Assembly: GCF_000015565.1 (NCBI RefSeq)
Contig: NC_008786.1
Coordinates: forward strand, 5,382,501-5,446,500
DNA length: 64,000 bases
Source of the DNA: Verminephrobacter eiseniae EF01-2
Lineage (GTDB): Bacteria; Pseudomonadota; Gammaproteobacteria; Burkholderiales; Burkholderiaceae_C
Reading direction: 5' to 3'
Shown: piece by piece, positions 1 to 9,665 of the stretch
Layout: the number at the start of each line of letters is the position of its first letter
Numbering within the stretch: position 1 is the first letter of the stretch
The notes under the pieces: generated by a model
What the model was told of the DNA's origin: nothing
What the model saw: only the letters and a program-made list of their open reading frames with translations
Databases searched by the model: none
Translations under genes and position numbers: made by a program

Positions 1-343
1 TTTCGGCAATCACCCGGGGTTTGCCCATGCGCCTGGCGAGCATGGCCTGGCCGATCACGTTGTTGATCTTGTGGGCGCCGGTGTGGTTGAGGTCTTCGCG
101 CTTGAGGTAGATCTGCGCGCCGCCGATCTCGCGGCTGCTGCGGGCGGCGTGGTAGATCGGCGCGGGGCGGCCCACGAAATGCTTGAGCTCGTCGCCGAAC
201 TCGGCCAGGAACTCCGGGTCGTTCTGGTAGCGGGCGTAGGCCGTGCGCAATTGCGCTATGGCCAGGGTCAGCGTCTCGCTGACGAAACTGCCGCCGTAGG
301 GGCCGAAGTGGCCGGCGGCATCAGGCTGTCGATAGGAAGTCAT
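1..343 (-). CDS. trpB: Tryptophan synthase beta chain, N-terminal part
   Basis: This is the first ~114 residues of the PLP-dependent beta subunit that condenses indole with serine to make tryptophan. The start [18 protein letters not shown] and the segment [16 protein letters not shown] are hallmark TrpB sequence; the lysine in HTGAHK is the PLP-binding lysine of the family. The rest of the gene lies beyond the left edge. Its ATG at 343 lies inside the end of trpF (23-bp overlap), so the two are probably translationally coupled in a truA-trpF-trpB run. Confidence 0.95.
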
Positions 344-1091
344 CGGGATTTCGTGCAAGTTGTGCGTCGGCCGCGCGCACGGCGGCGACGAAGCGTTGGA
401 TTTTCCCGGCGTCCTTGATGCCCTTGAGCGGCTTGCCATCGGGGCCATCGGCCTCGACGCCGGAGCTGACATCAACCGCCAGCGTCTTGCAACGCGGGCG
501 GACTTGCAAAATGCCATCGGCCACGTTTGCAGGTGTGAGTCCACCAGACAAAACGAGGTGACAGTCGACGCTTGGTGGAAGGAGTGACCAATTGAATACC
601 TTGCCGCTACCGCCATAACCGTCGACATGGGCGTCGAGCAAGATGGCCTGGGCCTGACAGTGATCCAGCGCGTATTGTACGAGATCGAACCGCCCGCCAC
701 CGCGCGCGCCGCCCGTTCCATCGCCCAGCGGAATCCGCGCCGCCCGCAGATAGGGCCGGGCGCCCTGGCCGGTCGCCGCCAGGCAATCCTGCGCCGATTC
801 ATCGCCATGGAACTGTATGGTTGCGCCCGGGATCGCCGCGCAGGCCGCCAGCACATCGGTCGCCGGCGCGTTGACGAACAGCAGCACCGGGGTCACGAAC
901 GGGGGCAGGCGCCGGGCCAGCGCTGCGGCCCGCGCCAGGGTCACGGCGCGCGGGCTGGCGGCGTACAGCACCAGGCCGATGGCGTCGACACCGGCCGCCA
1001 CGGCGGCATCCAGGTCTTCTTCGCGCGTCAGGCCACAGATCTTGATGCGGGTGCGGGCCGCAGGCCGCAGCGCAGTTGCCGGGTGTTTCAT
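321..1091 (-). CDS. trpF: Phosphoribosylanthranilate isomerase
   Basis: TrpF catalyses the Amadori rearrangement of phosphoribosylanthranilate in tryptophan synthesis. The protein shows KICGLT with the catalytic cysteine near the N-terminus, QFHGDE, the aspartate in [14 protein letters not shown], and the phosphate-binding GGLTPANV. I chose the ATG at 1091 because it overlaps the truA stop as ATGA; a TTG at 1097 would extend it by two codons. At 256 aa it is longer than the usual ~210, with extra residues at both ends, including a tail running into trpB. Confidence 0.93.
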
Positions 1092-1906
1092 GGCCAACCG
1101 TCAAAAGCAACCGTGCGCTCGGGCAGGCCCCAACCGGCAGCGTAGACCGGCCCCAGAAAATACAGCCCATCCGGAGCAAAGGTAGGCGCCGCAGCGGCGC
1201 GCGACCGGGCGCGCAGCAGTTGCTGCATCCATTGCGGCGACTGCTTGCCCTGGCCGATGGCGACCAGGCAACCCATGATGTTGCGGATCATGTGGTGCAA
1301 AAAGGCGTTGGCGACAAACTCGAAGCGCCAGTAGCAGGGGCTCCAGCCCAGCGCCGGGTGGGGCGGGCTTTGGCCACGGCACGAGATGCCGATGCGCCGC
1401 AGTGTTTTGACCGGGGATGGCGCCTGACAGGTCGAGGCCCGAAAGGCGCTGAAGTCATGCTCGCCGACCAGGTAGTCTGCGGCCTGCTGCATCGCGTCGT
1501 GGTCGAGCCGGTGGCACACCCAACCCACGCGCCCGGACTCCACGCTGGGCCGCACGGGCGATTGCAGCAGCACATAGGCATAGCGCCGGGCCAGGGCGCT
1601 GGCGCGGGCGTGGAAGCTGTCGGGCACCGCTTGCGCCCACTGCACGGCAATGTCTGCCGGCAAAAAGCCGTTGGTGCCGCGCACCCAAGACGCGGCGGGA
1701 CGATCGAGCGGGGTATCGAAGTGCACCACCTGCATCAGCCCATGCACCCCCGCGTCGGTGCGACCGGCGCACAGGGTGCTGACGGGGTGCGTGGCGAAAC
1801 GGCCCAGGGCCGCTTCGAGTGCGTCCTGAACGGTGCGCACCGAAGGCTGACTCTGCCAGCCGCAGTAAGCCTGGCCGTTGTAGCTGATACCCAGAGCCAT
1901 CCTCAT
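1088..1906 (-). CDS. truA: tRNA pseudouridine(38-40) synthase
   Basis: TruA converts uridines 38-40 of the tRNA anticodon arm to pseudouridine. The protein shows the catalytic-aspartate motif CAGRTDAGVHG and the typical N-terminus ALGISYNGQAYCGWQ. The frame stays open upstream through a 9-bp tandem repeat reading (VPL)n, but that stretch is low complexity and not part of the family, so I start at the ATG at 1906 (272 aa, normal length); an ATG at 1900 is the alternative. It lies between fimV and trpF, an order common in betaproteobacteria. Confidence 0.93.
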   Translation of the reverse strand: MRMALGISYNGQAYCGWQSQPSVRTVQDALEAALGRFATHPVSTLCAGRTDAGVHGLMQVVHFDTPLDRPAASWVRGTNGFLPADIAVQWAQAVPDSFHARASALARRYAYVLLQSPVRPSVESGRVGWVCHRLDHDAMQQAADYLVGEHDFSAFRASTCQAPSPVKTLRRIGISCRGQSPPHPALGWSPCYWRFEFVANAFLHHMIRNIMGCLVAIGQGKQSPQWMQQLLRARSRAAAAPTFAPDGLYFLGPVYAAGWGLPERTVAFDGWP

Positions 1907-1951
1907 CGGCAGACCTGGGGCGGGAGAGTTTGCCGAACGGGCCGCAAGGCG

Positions 1952-2022
1952 CACGAGGGGCACGAGGGGCACGAGGGGCACGAGGGGCACGAGGGGCACG
2001 AGGGGCACAAAGGGCGCAAGGG
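1952..2022. repeat. 9-bp tandem repeat between fimV and truA
   Basis: Six perfect head-to-tail copies of CACGAGGGG occupy 1952-2005, followed by degenerate copies to about 2022. The array fills the short gap between the fimV stop (2037) and the truA start (1906). Because the unit is three codons long, the truA frame stays open through it. It is a likely slippage-prone locus; any effect on truA is unknown. Confidence 0.85.
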
Positions 2023-2036
2023 CGCAAGAGGCCGAA

Positions 2037-4916
2037 TCAACCCAAGTTGGCCAGCATGCGCTGGGCCTGGGCTTTGAGCGCGCCACTGGCCTCGGCCATC
2101 ACCTCTTCGATCAGCGTGCGGGCGCCATCGGCATCGCCAATGGCATCGAATTCTTGCGCCAATGCCAGTTTGGTGGCCAACGGGTCGTCTGCCGCCGCAG
2201 CCAGACCATTGGCGGCGGACTCTGGCGCCGCCGCCAGTTTGCTCGGCACATCCAGATCCAGTGACAAATCGCTCATATCGAATTCCATCGGGGAGGTGCT
2301 TACCGCCAGGCCCGGTTCTGCGCGCGGCAAGCCCGGCCTGGCCAGTGGCATGGGCACCGTGTCCATCGGAGCACGCAGCGTCGTGCCCGGGGAGTTGTAC
2401 ACCACATCCTGCGCCGGCGGGGCGACCGGTGGTGCCACCAAGGATGCAGTGGTGGGGGCCGGGGCCGGCGCAGGTGATCGGGCGGGCGAAGCAGCCGGCA
2501 TTTCCAACCCGGGGTGCAGCGTTTCGGGCACACCGGCATTCTTGTCATTCTTGGCACTGGTATTGGCTGGACCGCGGTCGCTGCCGACCGTAGCCGGGAC
2601 AGCGGCGGCAACGACCGGCGCGACGGCTGGCTCAGCCGCCAATCCTTTGGGCGCCGGCGCCGCTGGCGCTTGGACTTTGGGCACCGGCGCCGTTGGCGCC
2701 TGGGCTTTGGGCACCGACGCCATTGGCGCTTGGGCTTGGGGTGCCGGCGCCGTTGGCGCTTGGGCTTGGGGTGCCGGCGCCGTTGGCGCTTGGGCTTGGG
2801 GTGCCGGCGCCGTTGGCGCCTCGGGCACAGCCGCATCGAGCAGGGTCAAGTCCAGATCGAGGTCCAGGTCGGACATTACCGTCGGGCGGCCTGCGCCGGC
2901 GTCCGGGGACGCAGGTGCGTCACCGATGCCCTGACGGCCGCCGGGTTGGTACAGACGGTTGTCCGGATCCAGGTCGCGGCCGAGCTCGACGATGCGGGAC
3001 CAGTCGAGCCCCTCGCCCTGGGTGAGCTTGAAGACCTGCGTGGCGACCGCCTCCAGCGCCTTGTGGTCCTTGCGCTTGGCATAGATTTCACCGAGCTTCA
3101 GTTGGGCGGAGATGCGGCCGGGGTTGTGACGCACGGCTTCTTTCAGAATCTCTTCGGCCTGCAGGTTGCGGCCATAGGCCAGATACACCTCGGCCTCGGC
3201 CACGGGGTCTACATCGCCGCCAGCGTCGAGTTGACTGGGCGAGTAGGGGGCCATCATCGAACTGCCTTTGCCCGCATCGCTATGGATCGTGTCCACACGC
3301 TGGCCGCCGCTCGAACCAAAAAAGGAGTCGGGCGGAATACGGCTTTCCTCGCGGGAGACATTGCTCGCGTCGCTGCTTTGGCGGCGCCGCTGCCAGACGC
3401 GGTACGCGCCAAAACCGAGCAGGCCGACAAGCACTACGCCGCCGCCAATGGGCAGCAACGGCTCGGCCATCAGGGTCGACAGGAAATCGGGCTCTTCGAC
3501 CGGCATCGGCGGGGGCACCGGCTTGGGTTTGGCGGCGGCAGGGGCCGGCGCAGACGCTGCCGGAGCTTGCGCAGCGACCTCCGCAGGGGGAGCGTCGGCG
3601 CTTGCCGCGCCGGGCGAAGCCTCCGGGGCCGGCGGCGCTGCAGGGGGCGCGGGTATTGCTGCGGGGGTTGGTATGGTCACGGCCGCAGGGACTGCGATTT
3701 GCGCCGTTGCGGCAGGGGCTGCGGGCTGCGCTGCAGCGGGGGCTGTGGTTTGCGCCGCAGCGTTGCTTTTGGCGCTGCCTGTGCCCAAATTGCTCAGTTC
3801 AGCGATGTTCTTGGACAGTTCGGCCATCCGCGTGGCGGTTTCGCTGGCCTGCTTGTCCTTGGCCAGTTGCTCCTCGGCGGTAGCGGCCTTGTAGCCCTTG
3901 ACCGATCCTTTGGACAGCGTCAGCCTGTCCGGGGCCGCAGTCGCAGGCCTGTTGTCTTCGACCTGGGCGCTGACGCTGCCCGAAGCCGAGCGCTGCGCGG
4001 CGGCGACCTTGGCCATCGGCACTGCGCCGGCGAGCCTGCGCCGGAACTCGCTGAAGTCGCGCGCTTGTGCGGCCAGCATCCGGCGTGCCTGGGCGGCCGG
4101 AATCGACTGCGCCGTGGCCTGGTCGGGTATGCGCAAAATGGCGCCCGCCTTCAGGCGATTGACGTTGCTCTGGACGAATGCCTCGGGATTGGCGTGCAGC
4201 AGCGCGACCAGCATCTGGTCCAGCGAGACGCCCTGGGGCTTGTTGGCACTGGCGATGCGGCTGGCGGTATCGCCGACCTGCGCGGTCACGCCGTCGGCCG
4301 GTGCCATGGCCGCACCGCCCACCGGCGCCTGGCGCGGGACGGGGCGGGTGGCCGCAGCAGCGCCAGCCGCTGTGTCGGACGGGGCCCCGTCGGCCGGCGC
4401 TTTCGCCGAGGCCGCAACCTGGGGCGCCGCCGCGACGGCAGGCGCAGCCCGGCGCAGGTTGGGCGGGTCGAGCAGCATGGTGTAGCTGCGCACGATGTGG
4501 CCGGACCCCCAATTGGCGTCGAGCACCAGATCGACGAAAGGCTCGTTCACCGGGCGCTCACCCGACAGGCGCAGCATGGCCGTGCCATCGGGCCGGCGCT
4601 GCAACTGTATCTGCAGATCGTTCACCGCCGAGGTGTATTCCATGCCTTGGTCGCGGAACACTCCGGGGCTGGCGATCGTTGCGCGCAACTCATCGGCTTC
4701 GACCGGGGTGATCTGCGGCAGGTCGATCTCGGCGCGCAATGGCTCGCCCAAGGCCGATCGCACGGTGATGGCGCCCAGCGCCAGGGCGGAGGCATCGAGG
4801 GAGTAAAAACCGGCGCAAACTGCGGCCACCAAGACAGAGAATTTCAAACGACGCATGTTTGCCGAGGATTTGTTACGTTTTGTTACGGCTCGGACGAGCG
4901 GTGCTTTTTCTCTCAT
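2037..4916 (-). CDS. fimV: FimV/HubP-type polar landmark protein
   Basis: FimV-family proteins are inner-membrane, peptidoglycan-binding organisers of the cell pole and type IV pili. Seen here: a hydrophobic signal-like segment near the N-terminus (FSVLVAAVCAGFYSLDASA), the FimV N-terminal domain (ITVRSALGEPLRAEIDLPQI), a LysM-like segment near residues 210-265, a long Ala/Pro-rich region, one transmembrane helix (LLPIGGGVVLVGLLGFGAYR), TPR-like helices, a 10-residue repeat block, and the conserved C-terminal domain (DDPLATKLALAQEFDAIGDA). I start at the ATG at 4916; the ATG at 4856, just before the signal segment, is an alternative. The length of 959 aa is normal for the family. Confidence 0.88.
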   Translation of the reverse strand: MREKAPLVRAVTKRNKSSANMRRLKFSVLVAAVCAGFYSLDASALALGAITVRSALGEPLRAEIDLPQITPVEADELRATIASPGVFRDQGMEYTSAVNDLQIQLQRRPDGTAMLRLSGERPVNEPFVDLVLDANWGSGHIVRSYTMLLDPPNLRRAAPAVAAAPQVAASAKAPADGAPSDTAAGAAAATRPVPRQAPVGGAAMAPADGVTAQVGDTASRIASANKPQGVSLDQMLVALLHANPEAFVQSNVNRLKAGAILRIPDQATAQSIPAAQARRMLAAQARDFSEFRRRLAGAVPMAKVAAAQRSASGSVSAQVEDNRPATAAPDRLTLSKGSVKGYKAATAEEQLAKDKQASETATRMAELSKNIAELSNLGTGSAKSNAAAQTTAPAAAQPAAPAATAQIAVPAAVTIPTPAAIPAPPAAPPAPEASPGAASADAPPAEVAAQAPAASAPAPAAAKPKPVPPPMPVEEPDFLSTLMAEPLLPIGGGVVLVGLLGFGAYRVWQRRRQSSDASNVSREESRIPPDSFFGSSGGQRVDTIHSDAGKGSSMMAPYSPSQLDAGGDVDPVAEAEVYLAYGRNLQAEEILKEAVRHNPGRISAQLKLGEIYAKRKDHKALEAVATQVFKLTQGEGLDWSRIVELGRDLDPDNRLYQPGGRQGIGDAPASPDAGAGRPTVMSDLDLDLDLTLLDAAVPEAPTAPAPQAQAPTAPAPQAQAPTAPAPQAQAPMASVPKAQAPTAPVPKVQAPAAPAPKGLAAEPAVAPVVAAAVPATVGSDRGPANTSAKNDKNAGVPETLHPGLEMPAASPARSPAPAPAPTTASLVAPPVAPPAQDVVYNSPGTTLRAPMDTVPMPLARPGLPRAEPGLAVSTSPMEFDMSDLSLDLDVPSKLAAAPESAANGLAAAADDPLATKLALAQEFDAIGDADGARTLIEEVMAEASGALKAQAQRMLANLG
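2641..2820. repeat. 30-bp tandem repeat inside fimV
   Basis: Six 30-bp units lie in frame in fimV. The three at 2731-2820 are nearly identical and the three at 2641-2730 are degenerate. They encode a 10-residue Ala/Pro/Gln unit (APTAPAPQAQ type) in the cytoplasmic region. Copy number can vary without a frameshift. Confidence 0.9.
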
Positions 4917-5126
4917 GGTCTGATCCCCGTCCCGGCGCGTGAAAATATGTAAAAAGCACCATAACATCAATGGGTTGCGCTCACAAGCAAAGGTGGCACA
5001 GAAGCTCTGGCTGGAGCGCCGCAGGCCCTACTTTGGGCCGGCAGATGTTGTCAATTGACAACGCCGTCGGATACACCAGGCCGCAGGCGATCGATGGTGT
5101 GCAAAAAACGCCTGCGGCACCCCCCC
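4917..5126. other. fimV upstream region, no gene
   Basis: This stretch between fimV and the foldback element at 5129 has no credible gene. It should carry the fimV promoter, which I could not place. A perfect 16-bp palindrome lies at 5047-5062. Confidence 0.5.
5047..5062. promoter_or_regulatory. 16-bp perfect palindrome, possible operator
   Basis: GTTGTCAATTGACAAC is a perfect inverted repeat about 130 bp 5' of the fimV start. Its size and symmetry suit a dimeric repressor such as a GntR-family protein, but no regulator is identified. Confidence 0.35.
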
Positions 5127-5128
5127 TA

Positions 5129-5287
5129 GTGTCGCGTCACCGATCATCTGTCGGTCTGCGCTGGCCATCGAAGCGCATCGCGGCGTTGCATCGCTTGCCA
5201 ATACGCTCGGTATTGGCAAGCGATGCGCCTTGCGCTGCGCTCCGATGGCTGCGCGCAGCCTACGACATCTGACCGGTGACGCGACAC
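5129..5287. mobile_element. Foldback MITE, copy 1 of 5
   Basis: This 159-bp element begins GTGTCGCGTCACC and ends with the inverse, GGTGACGCGACAC. It is preceded by TA (5127-5128); the right flank reads TG. The whole element is an imperfect palindrome with a perfect 17-bp central stem (GCATCGCTTGCCAATAC and its complement). It has no coding capacity and ends 6 bp beyond the asd stop. Confidence 0.85.
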
Positions 5288-5293
5288 TGGCTT

Positions 5294-6433
5294 TCACTGC
5301 GCTGCGTCCAGCAAGATGCGCAGCATGCGGCGCAGTGGCTCGGCGGCGCCCCACAGCAGTTGGTCACCAATCGTGAACGCACCGACATACTCAGGGCCCA
5401 TGGCCAGTTTGCGGATGCGGCCCACGGGGATGGTCATGGTGCCGGACACCGCCACCGGCGTCAGCGCCTCGATGGTGGCTTCACGGGTGTTGGGGATCAC
5501 CTTGGTCCAAGGGTGGTCGGCGGCGATCATGGCCTCGATATCGGCGATCGGCAGGTCTTTCTTGAGCTTGAAACTCAGGGCCTGGCTGTGGCAGCGCATC
5601 GCGCCCACGCGCACGCAAAAACCATCCACAGGAACGGCCGGGGTGCCAAAGCCCTCGCCTTGGCCCAGGATCTTGTTGGTTTCGGCCATGCCTTTGTACT
5701 CTTCGCGGGACATGCCGTTGCCCAGGTCCTTGTCGATCCAGGGGATCAGGCTACCCCCCAGCGGCACGCCGAAGTGGGCGGTTTCGGCGCTGCTCAGCGC
5801 ACGCTGCCTGGCGCTGACTTTGCGGTCGATTTCCAGAATCGCGCTGCCCGGGTCGTCGAGCAGGGTCTTGACCTCGGCGTTGAGCGTGCCGTATTGCGTC
5901 AGCAGTTCGCGCATATGCTGCGCGCCGCCGCCCGATGCCGCCTGGTAGGTCTGGCTGTTCATCCATTCCACCAGGCCGGCCTTGTACAGCGCGCCCACGC
6001 CCATCAGCATGCAACTGACGGTGCAGTTGCCGCCGATCCAGTCCTTGCCACCGCTGGCCAAGGCTTTGCCGATCACCGGCATGTTGACCGGGTCGAGCAC
6101 GATGACGGCATGTTTTTGCATGCGCAGCGAAGATGCGGCGTCGATCCAGTGGCCGCTCCAGCCAGCGGCACGCAGTTTGGCGTAGACCGCGTCGGTGTAG
6201 TCGCCGCCCTGGGTGGTGATGATGATCTCGCAGCGCTTCAGGGCCGCGAGATCGAACGCGCTTTGCAGCGTCGTTTCATTCTTGGCCGGGGCCGGGGCCT
6301 TGCCGCCAGCGTCGGATGTGGAAAAGAACAATGGCTCGATCAGGTCGAAGTCCCGTTCTTCGGTCATGCGCTGCATCAGCACCGAGCCGACCATGCCGCG
6401 CCAACCGACCAAACCTGTCAACTTGCTGCCCAT
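5294..6433 (-). CDS. asd: Aspartate-semialdehyde dehydrogenase
   Basis: Asd reduces aspartyl phosphate to aspartate semialdehyde for lysine, methionine, threonine and diaminopimelate synthesis. The protein has the N-terminal NADP-binding segment ([16 protein letters not shown]), the catalytic cysteine in [11 protein letters not shown], and [11 protein letters not shown]. The length of 379 aa fits the proteobacterial enzyme. It is upstream of fimV in the same direction but separated by a foldback element. The 281 bp between asd and the next gene (6715) hold nothing recognisable. Confidence 0.95.
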   Translation of the reverse strand: MGSKLTGLVGWRGMVGSVLMQRMTEERDFDLIEPLFFSTSDAGGKAPAPAKNETTLQSAFDLAALKRCEIIITTQGGDYTDAVYAKLRAAGWSGHWIDAASSLRMQKHAVIVLDPVNMPVIGKALASGGKDWIGGNCTVSCMLMGVGALYKAGLVEWMNSQTYQAASGGGAQHMRELLTQYGTLNAEVKTLLDDPGSAILEIDRKVSARQRALSSAETAHFGVPLGGSLIPWIDKDLGNGMSREEYKGMAETNKILGQGEGFGTPAVPVDGFCVRVGAMRCHSQALSFKLKKDLPIADIEAMIAADHPWTKVIPNTREATIEALTPVAVSGTMTIPVGRIRKLAMGPEYVGAFTIGDQLLWGAAEPLRRMLRILLDAAQ

Positions 6434-6714
6434 TGCAGAGCCCTTTCAAAGAAAACCGTACCGGACCAAGGGGTAGGCCCCGGCGCGTCTGGCCAGGGGC
6501 AGGATGCTGCCGGAGCCGGATCAGCCGGCGGTGGTTTTGCTGGCGCTCGCGCTTGATAAGGCCCTGTCGGTCTCGCCCCTATGGGCCTTGGCGGCGGCAA
6601 TGCCCCAAGGTGAGCAGGCGGGCGGCAGGGCGCCATTGTAGGGGATGCAGGGTGGATGCAAAGGAGATGCGAAGGGGATGCGGGCCGGGCGCCGCCGCGC
6701 AACGGTTCGACCGC

Positions 6715-8871
6715 TCAGGCCGGCCTCAGCGTCATGCGCCCGGATGCCGTGACTGCGCGGGTCTGCACCCGGTTGCGGCCAGCGCGCTTGGCCTCGTGGC
6801 AGGCCATGTCGGCGGCGTAGAGCACCGACGCCACATCCTGCAAGCTGGCATCGAGCGCCACCAGGCCGATGCTCACCCCCAGCGTGAAGCGGCGGCCCTG
6901 GTAGGAATGCTCCCAGGCCTGCACTGCGGCGCGCAACTGTTCGGCCACCGCCTGGCCGCGTGCCAATGCGCAGCCGGGCAGCACCACGGCAAATTCGTCT
7001 CCTCCCAGGCGCGCGACCCAGCCGATCTGGCGCACCTGCGTTCCGAGCAGGCGCGCCACATGGCGCAGCACATCGTCGCCGGCGTCATGGCCGGCAATGT
7101 CGTTCACCTCGGTGAAGTGGTCGAGATCGAGAAACAGCACGACGCCATCGTCCGGCGGCGGATTTCCCTTTGCGCCCTGCACCGCGCCCTCTGCCGCGCG
7201 TTGGGCCAGCAACAGGCCCAGCCGCTCGTCGAAGGCCGCGCGGTTGGGCAATTGTGTCAGCGCGTCATGCCGGCGATCCCGGGACTGCTGCACCTGCGCC
7301 TGGCGCGCGGCGCTGATGTTCTCCAGTATCCAGACCATGCCGCCACGCAACTCGTCGGGCCGAACGCCTTGTCCCTGCACACGCACCCACAGGGGGCTGC
7401 CGTTTTTGCGGCGCAGGCAGATGTCGCCATCGAATGCGCCATGCGCAACCATCTCGGTGCGCACCAGGTCTGCCACCTGCGCGTAGTCTGCGTCGCTGGC
7501 GTACAAACTGCTGACGGGGCGCCCCTGCAACTCATCGTGCGCCGCATAGCCCAGCATCAGGCAGGCTTGGCGGCTCACCTTGTCCAGCAGGCCGTGGCGC
7601 GAGATGACGATGCCTGCCGAGGACTTGTCCAGAACGGCCTGCAACTGACCGTCGAGCAGGTCCTTGCGCATCTGCTGGCGCCGGCCCTGCTGCGCCAGGC
7701 CCTGGAATGCGCGCAGCAGTTCGCCCACCTCATCGCCCGCGCGCGACCAGACCATGTCCACGCGCGGCCAGTCCATGTCTGCGAGCGGTTGCAGGCCGGT
7801 GCCGGTCTGGAGCCAGTGGCGCGACCTGTGGGTCAACTGCGCCAGGGGCTGGGCCATCCAGCCCATCGCTGCCAGCGCCAGCAGCAGGCACAGCGCCATG
7901 CCCGCAATGGCCAGCCACCAGGCTTGGTGCTGCGCATCCCGCAAGGGCGCCAGCAGCGCCTGGGTGCGGCTGACCCGCGCCACGATCCACTGCGGCAGCG
8001 GCATGCCGGCCATGCTCGCGATGTAATCGGGCTGCACATCGGTGATGCCCCGCCCCACCACAGGCTGGGCCTGCGCCAGCCAGCGCGCGTAGACCGGCGC
8101 CAGCCCGGCCTCATCGCGCACTTGGCCCAGGATGCGGCGGGGGTCGGAATGCGACAAGATGGTGCCGTCCCGCGTGAAGACGATGAACTCCGAGTTGTCG
8201 CGCGTGGGCCAGGCCATCGATGGCGGCAGCAGGCTTTGGGACTGCAACCGCAAGGCCCCTGCCACCACCCCCAGCACGCTGCCATTGGTGTGGTGCAGCG
8301 GCATGGTGAACATGACCCGCGCCTCGTTCGGACGGCCGCCGGCAATGAGTTCGCAGACCAGCGGCTTGCCGCCCACGAGGGTGCGGCGCAGCGCGTCACG
8401 CTCTGCGGGGTCGAGATCGGCCGCCTGCTCCAGATGCCCTGCGCGCAGGCTCAGCCGCACCTGGCCGCTGGCGTGGGCCACCTGCATGGTGTCGAAAAAC
8501 TGCGCCGCCGGCAGTCCCTGCTGCAGCAACCATTCCAGCGCAGACGGCGACTTGAGCATGCCCGGCGTGATGCCTTCGGCCACGGTGCGCAGCAGTTTTT
8601 GGCTTTGTTCGATCTTGCTGGCCAGCAGGCGCGCGACCACTTCGACCTCATCGGTCTGCTGACCCACCAGTTGGCGCACGGCCTCTCGTTCCAATGCCTG
8701 CGTGACCAGCCATGTGGCCAGCGCCCCCGACAAAGCCAGCGCCAGCGCGGTCACCAGCATCAGCCGCAGCACCAAGGCCCCGGGCAGCAGCCAGCCCGGC
8801 GTGCCGCGCTGCGCGGGAAACTCCGACATGGGGGCGTCACAGGCACGCTCGGGGGTGGCGCTCGTCGGCAT
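6715..8871 (-). CDS. Membrane-bound sensor diguanylate cyclase
   Basis: This is a 718-aa GGDEF protein that should make cyclic di-GMP in response to an extracytoplasmic or PAS signal. Order: transmembrane helix at ~30-55, a periplasmic Cache-like sensor to ~320, a second helix (WWLAIAGMALCLLLALAAMGW), a HAMP-like linker, a PAS domain at ~420-530 and a C-terminal GGDEF domain. The active-site motif is intact (RLGGDEFAVVLP, residues ~622-626). No RxxD inhibitory site is visible just upstream of it. No EAL domain is present. An alternative start is 14 codons in, at MSEFPAQ. Confidence 0.88.
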   Translation of the reverse strand: MPTSATPERACDAPMSEFPAQRGTPGWLLPGALVLRLMLVTALALALSGALATWLVTQALEREAVRQLVGQQTDEVEVVARLLASKIEQSQKLLRTVAEGITPGMLKSPSALEWLLQQGLPAAQFFDTMQVAHASGQVRLSLRAGHLEQAADLDPAERDALRRTLVGGKPLVCELIAGGRPNEARVMFTMPLHHTNGSVLGVVAGALRLQSQSLLPPSMAWPTRDNSEFIVFTRDGTILSHSDPRRILGQVRDEAGLAPVYARWLAQAQPVVGRGITDVQPDYIASMAGMPLPQWIVARVSRTQALLAPLRDAQHQAWWLAIAGMALCLLLALAAMGWMAQPLAQLTHRSRHWLQTGTGLQPLADMDWPRVDMVWSRAGDEVGELLRAFQGLAQQGRRQQMRKDLLDGQLQAVLDKSSAGIVISRHGLLDKVSRQACLMLGYAAHDELQGRPVSSLYASDADYAQVADLVRTEMVAHGAFDGDICLRRKNGSPLWVRVQGQGVRPDELRGGMVWILENISAARQAQVQQSRDRRHDALTQLPNRAAFDERLGLLLAQRAAEGAVQGAKGNPPPDDGVVLFLDLDHFTEVNDIAGHDAGDDVLRHVARLLGTQVRQIGWVARLGGDEFAVVLPGCALARGQAVAEQLRAAVQAWEHSYQGRRFTLGVSIGLVALDASLQDVASVLYAADMACHEAKRAGRNRVQTRAVTASGRMTLRPA

Positions 8872-9006
8872 GGGGACGGTTCGAAACGGTCAGACCCCGG
8901 CGAATATACGCAGCCCCTGCGCCCCGGGGCCTGGGTAGAACCCTCGGTTGCACCCCCAAGGAAAACCCTGGGTCCGTCGGCCGCCGTGGCGCTCCGTGCG
9001 CCGGCC

Positions 9007-9630
9007 TCAGCCGCCGGCCATGGCCTGCAATGCCCGGGGCTGCGGCAGATCGAGCACATCGCCGCTGCCGTGGATCAGGCCCTGCTCGCGCAAATGGCGC
9101 AGCACGCGCGAGAAGGTCTCGGGCACGATGCCCAGTTGCGCGGCGATCAGCCGCTTGCGCTGGCCCAGCGTGACCTGCAAGGCGCCGCTGTGATCGGCCC
9201 GGGCGTGCATGAGCAGCCACTGCGCGCAGCGCGCTCGGGCATCCTGCGCCAGGCGGCTGACGGCCAGTTCGGACTGCTGCCGGTAGCCCTGGGCCATGTC
9301 GAGCAGCAGGCCGCGCGCGCCCGGGGCCATCTTGGCCAGGCTGCGGCGAAATCCCTCGATCGGCAAGCGGCGCACCTGCACGCGCGTGTCGGCCACCATG
9401 TCCACCGGAAACGGCAGGCCCATCAGTGCCGATGCGGCGTCGAGCCAGAACGGCCCTTCCACCGCGCCCAACTGGTGGCGCACCAAGCCCTCGTCCAATA
9501 TGCCGTGCAGCACGCGGCCGCTTTCCAGATGCAGCACGCAGGTCAGCACCTCGTTGCGCCTGCGCAGCACCTGGCCGGGGGCCATCACCTCGGTTTCAGC
9601 GGGCAGGCGAAAGAGTGCGGAAGGCAGCAT
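9007..9630 (-). CDS. Crp/Fnr-family transcriptional regulator
   Basis: This 207-aa protein has an N-terminal cyclic-nucleotide-binding-like beta barrel and a C-terminal winged helix with a clear helix-turn-helix (IAAQLGIVPETFSRVLRHLREQGLI). It lacks the N-terminal cysteine cluster of true Fnr, so direct 4Fe-4S oxygen sensing is unlikely. An FNR-type palindrome lies 36 bp before the start, suggesting autoregulation or control by another Fnr. It lies downstream of the molybdopterin oxidoreductase gene, which it may regulate. Confidence 0.85.
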   Translation of the reverse strand: MLPSALFRLPAETEVMAPGQVLRRRNEVLTCVLHLESGRVLHGILDEGLVRHQLGAVEGPFWLDAASALMGLPFPVDMVADTRVQVRRLPIEGFRRSLAKMAPGARGLLLDMAQGYRQQSELAVSRLAQDARARCAQWLLMHARADHSGALQVTLGQRKRLIAAQLGIVPETFSRVLRHLREQGLIHGSGDVLDLPQPRALQAMAGG

Positions 9631-9665
9631 GGCGCGGACTGTGCCGTGCCCGCACCGGGCGGGCT

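Noticed and set aside
1952-2820. Tandem repeats near and in fimV as a CRISPR-like array
   Set aside because: Units are contiguous without spacers and one array is coding; no cas genes are present.
2514-4952. 812-codon plus-strand open frame opposite fimV
   Set aside because: Gly/Arg-rich shadow of the Ala/Pro-rich fimV sequence; fimV has recognisable domains at both ends.
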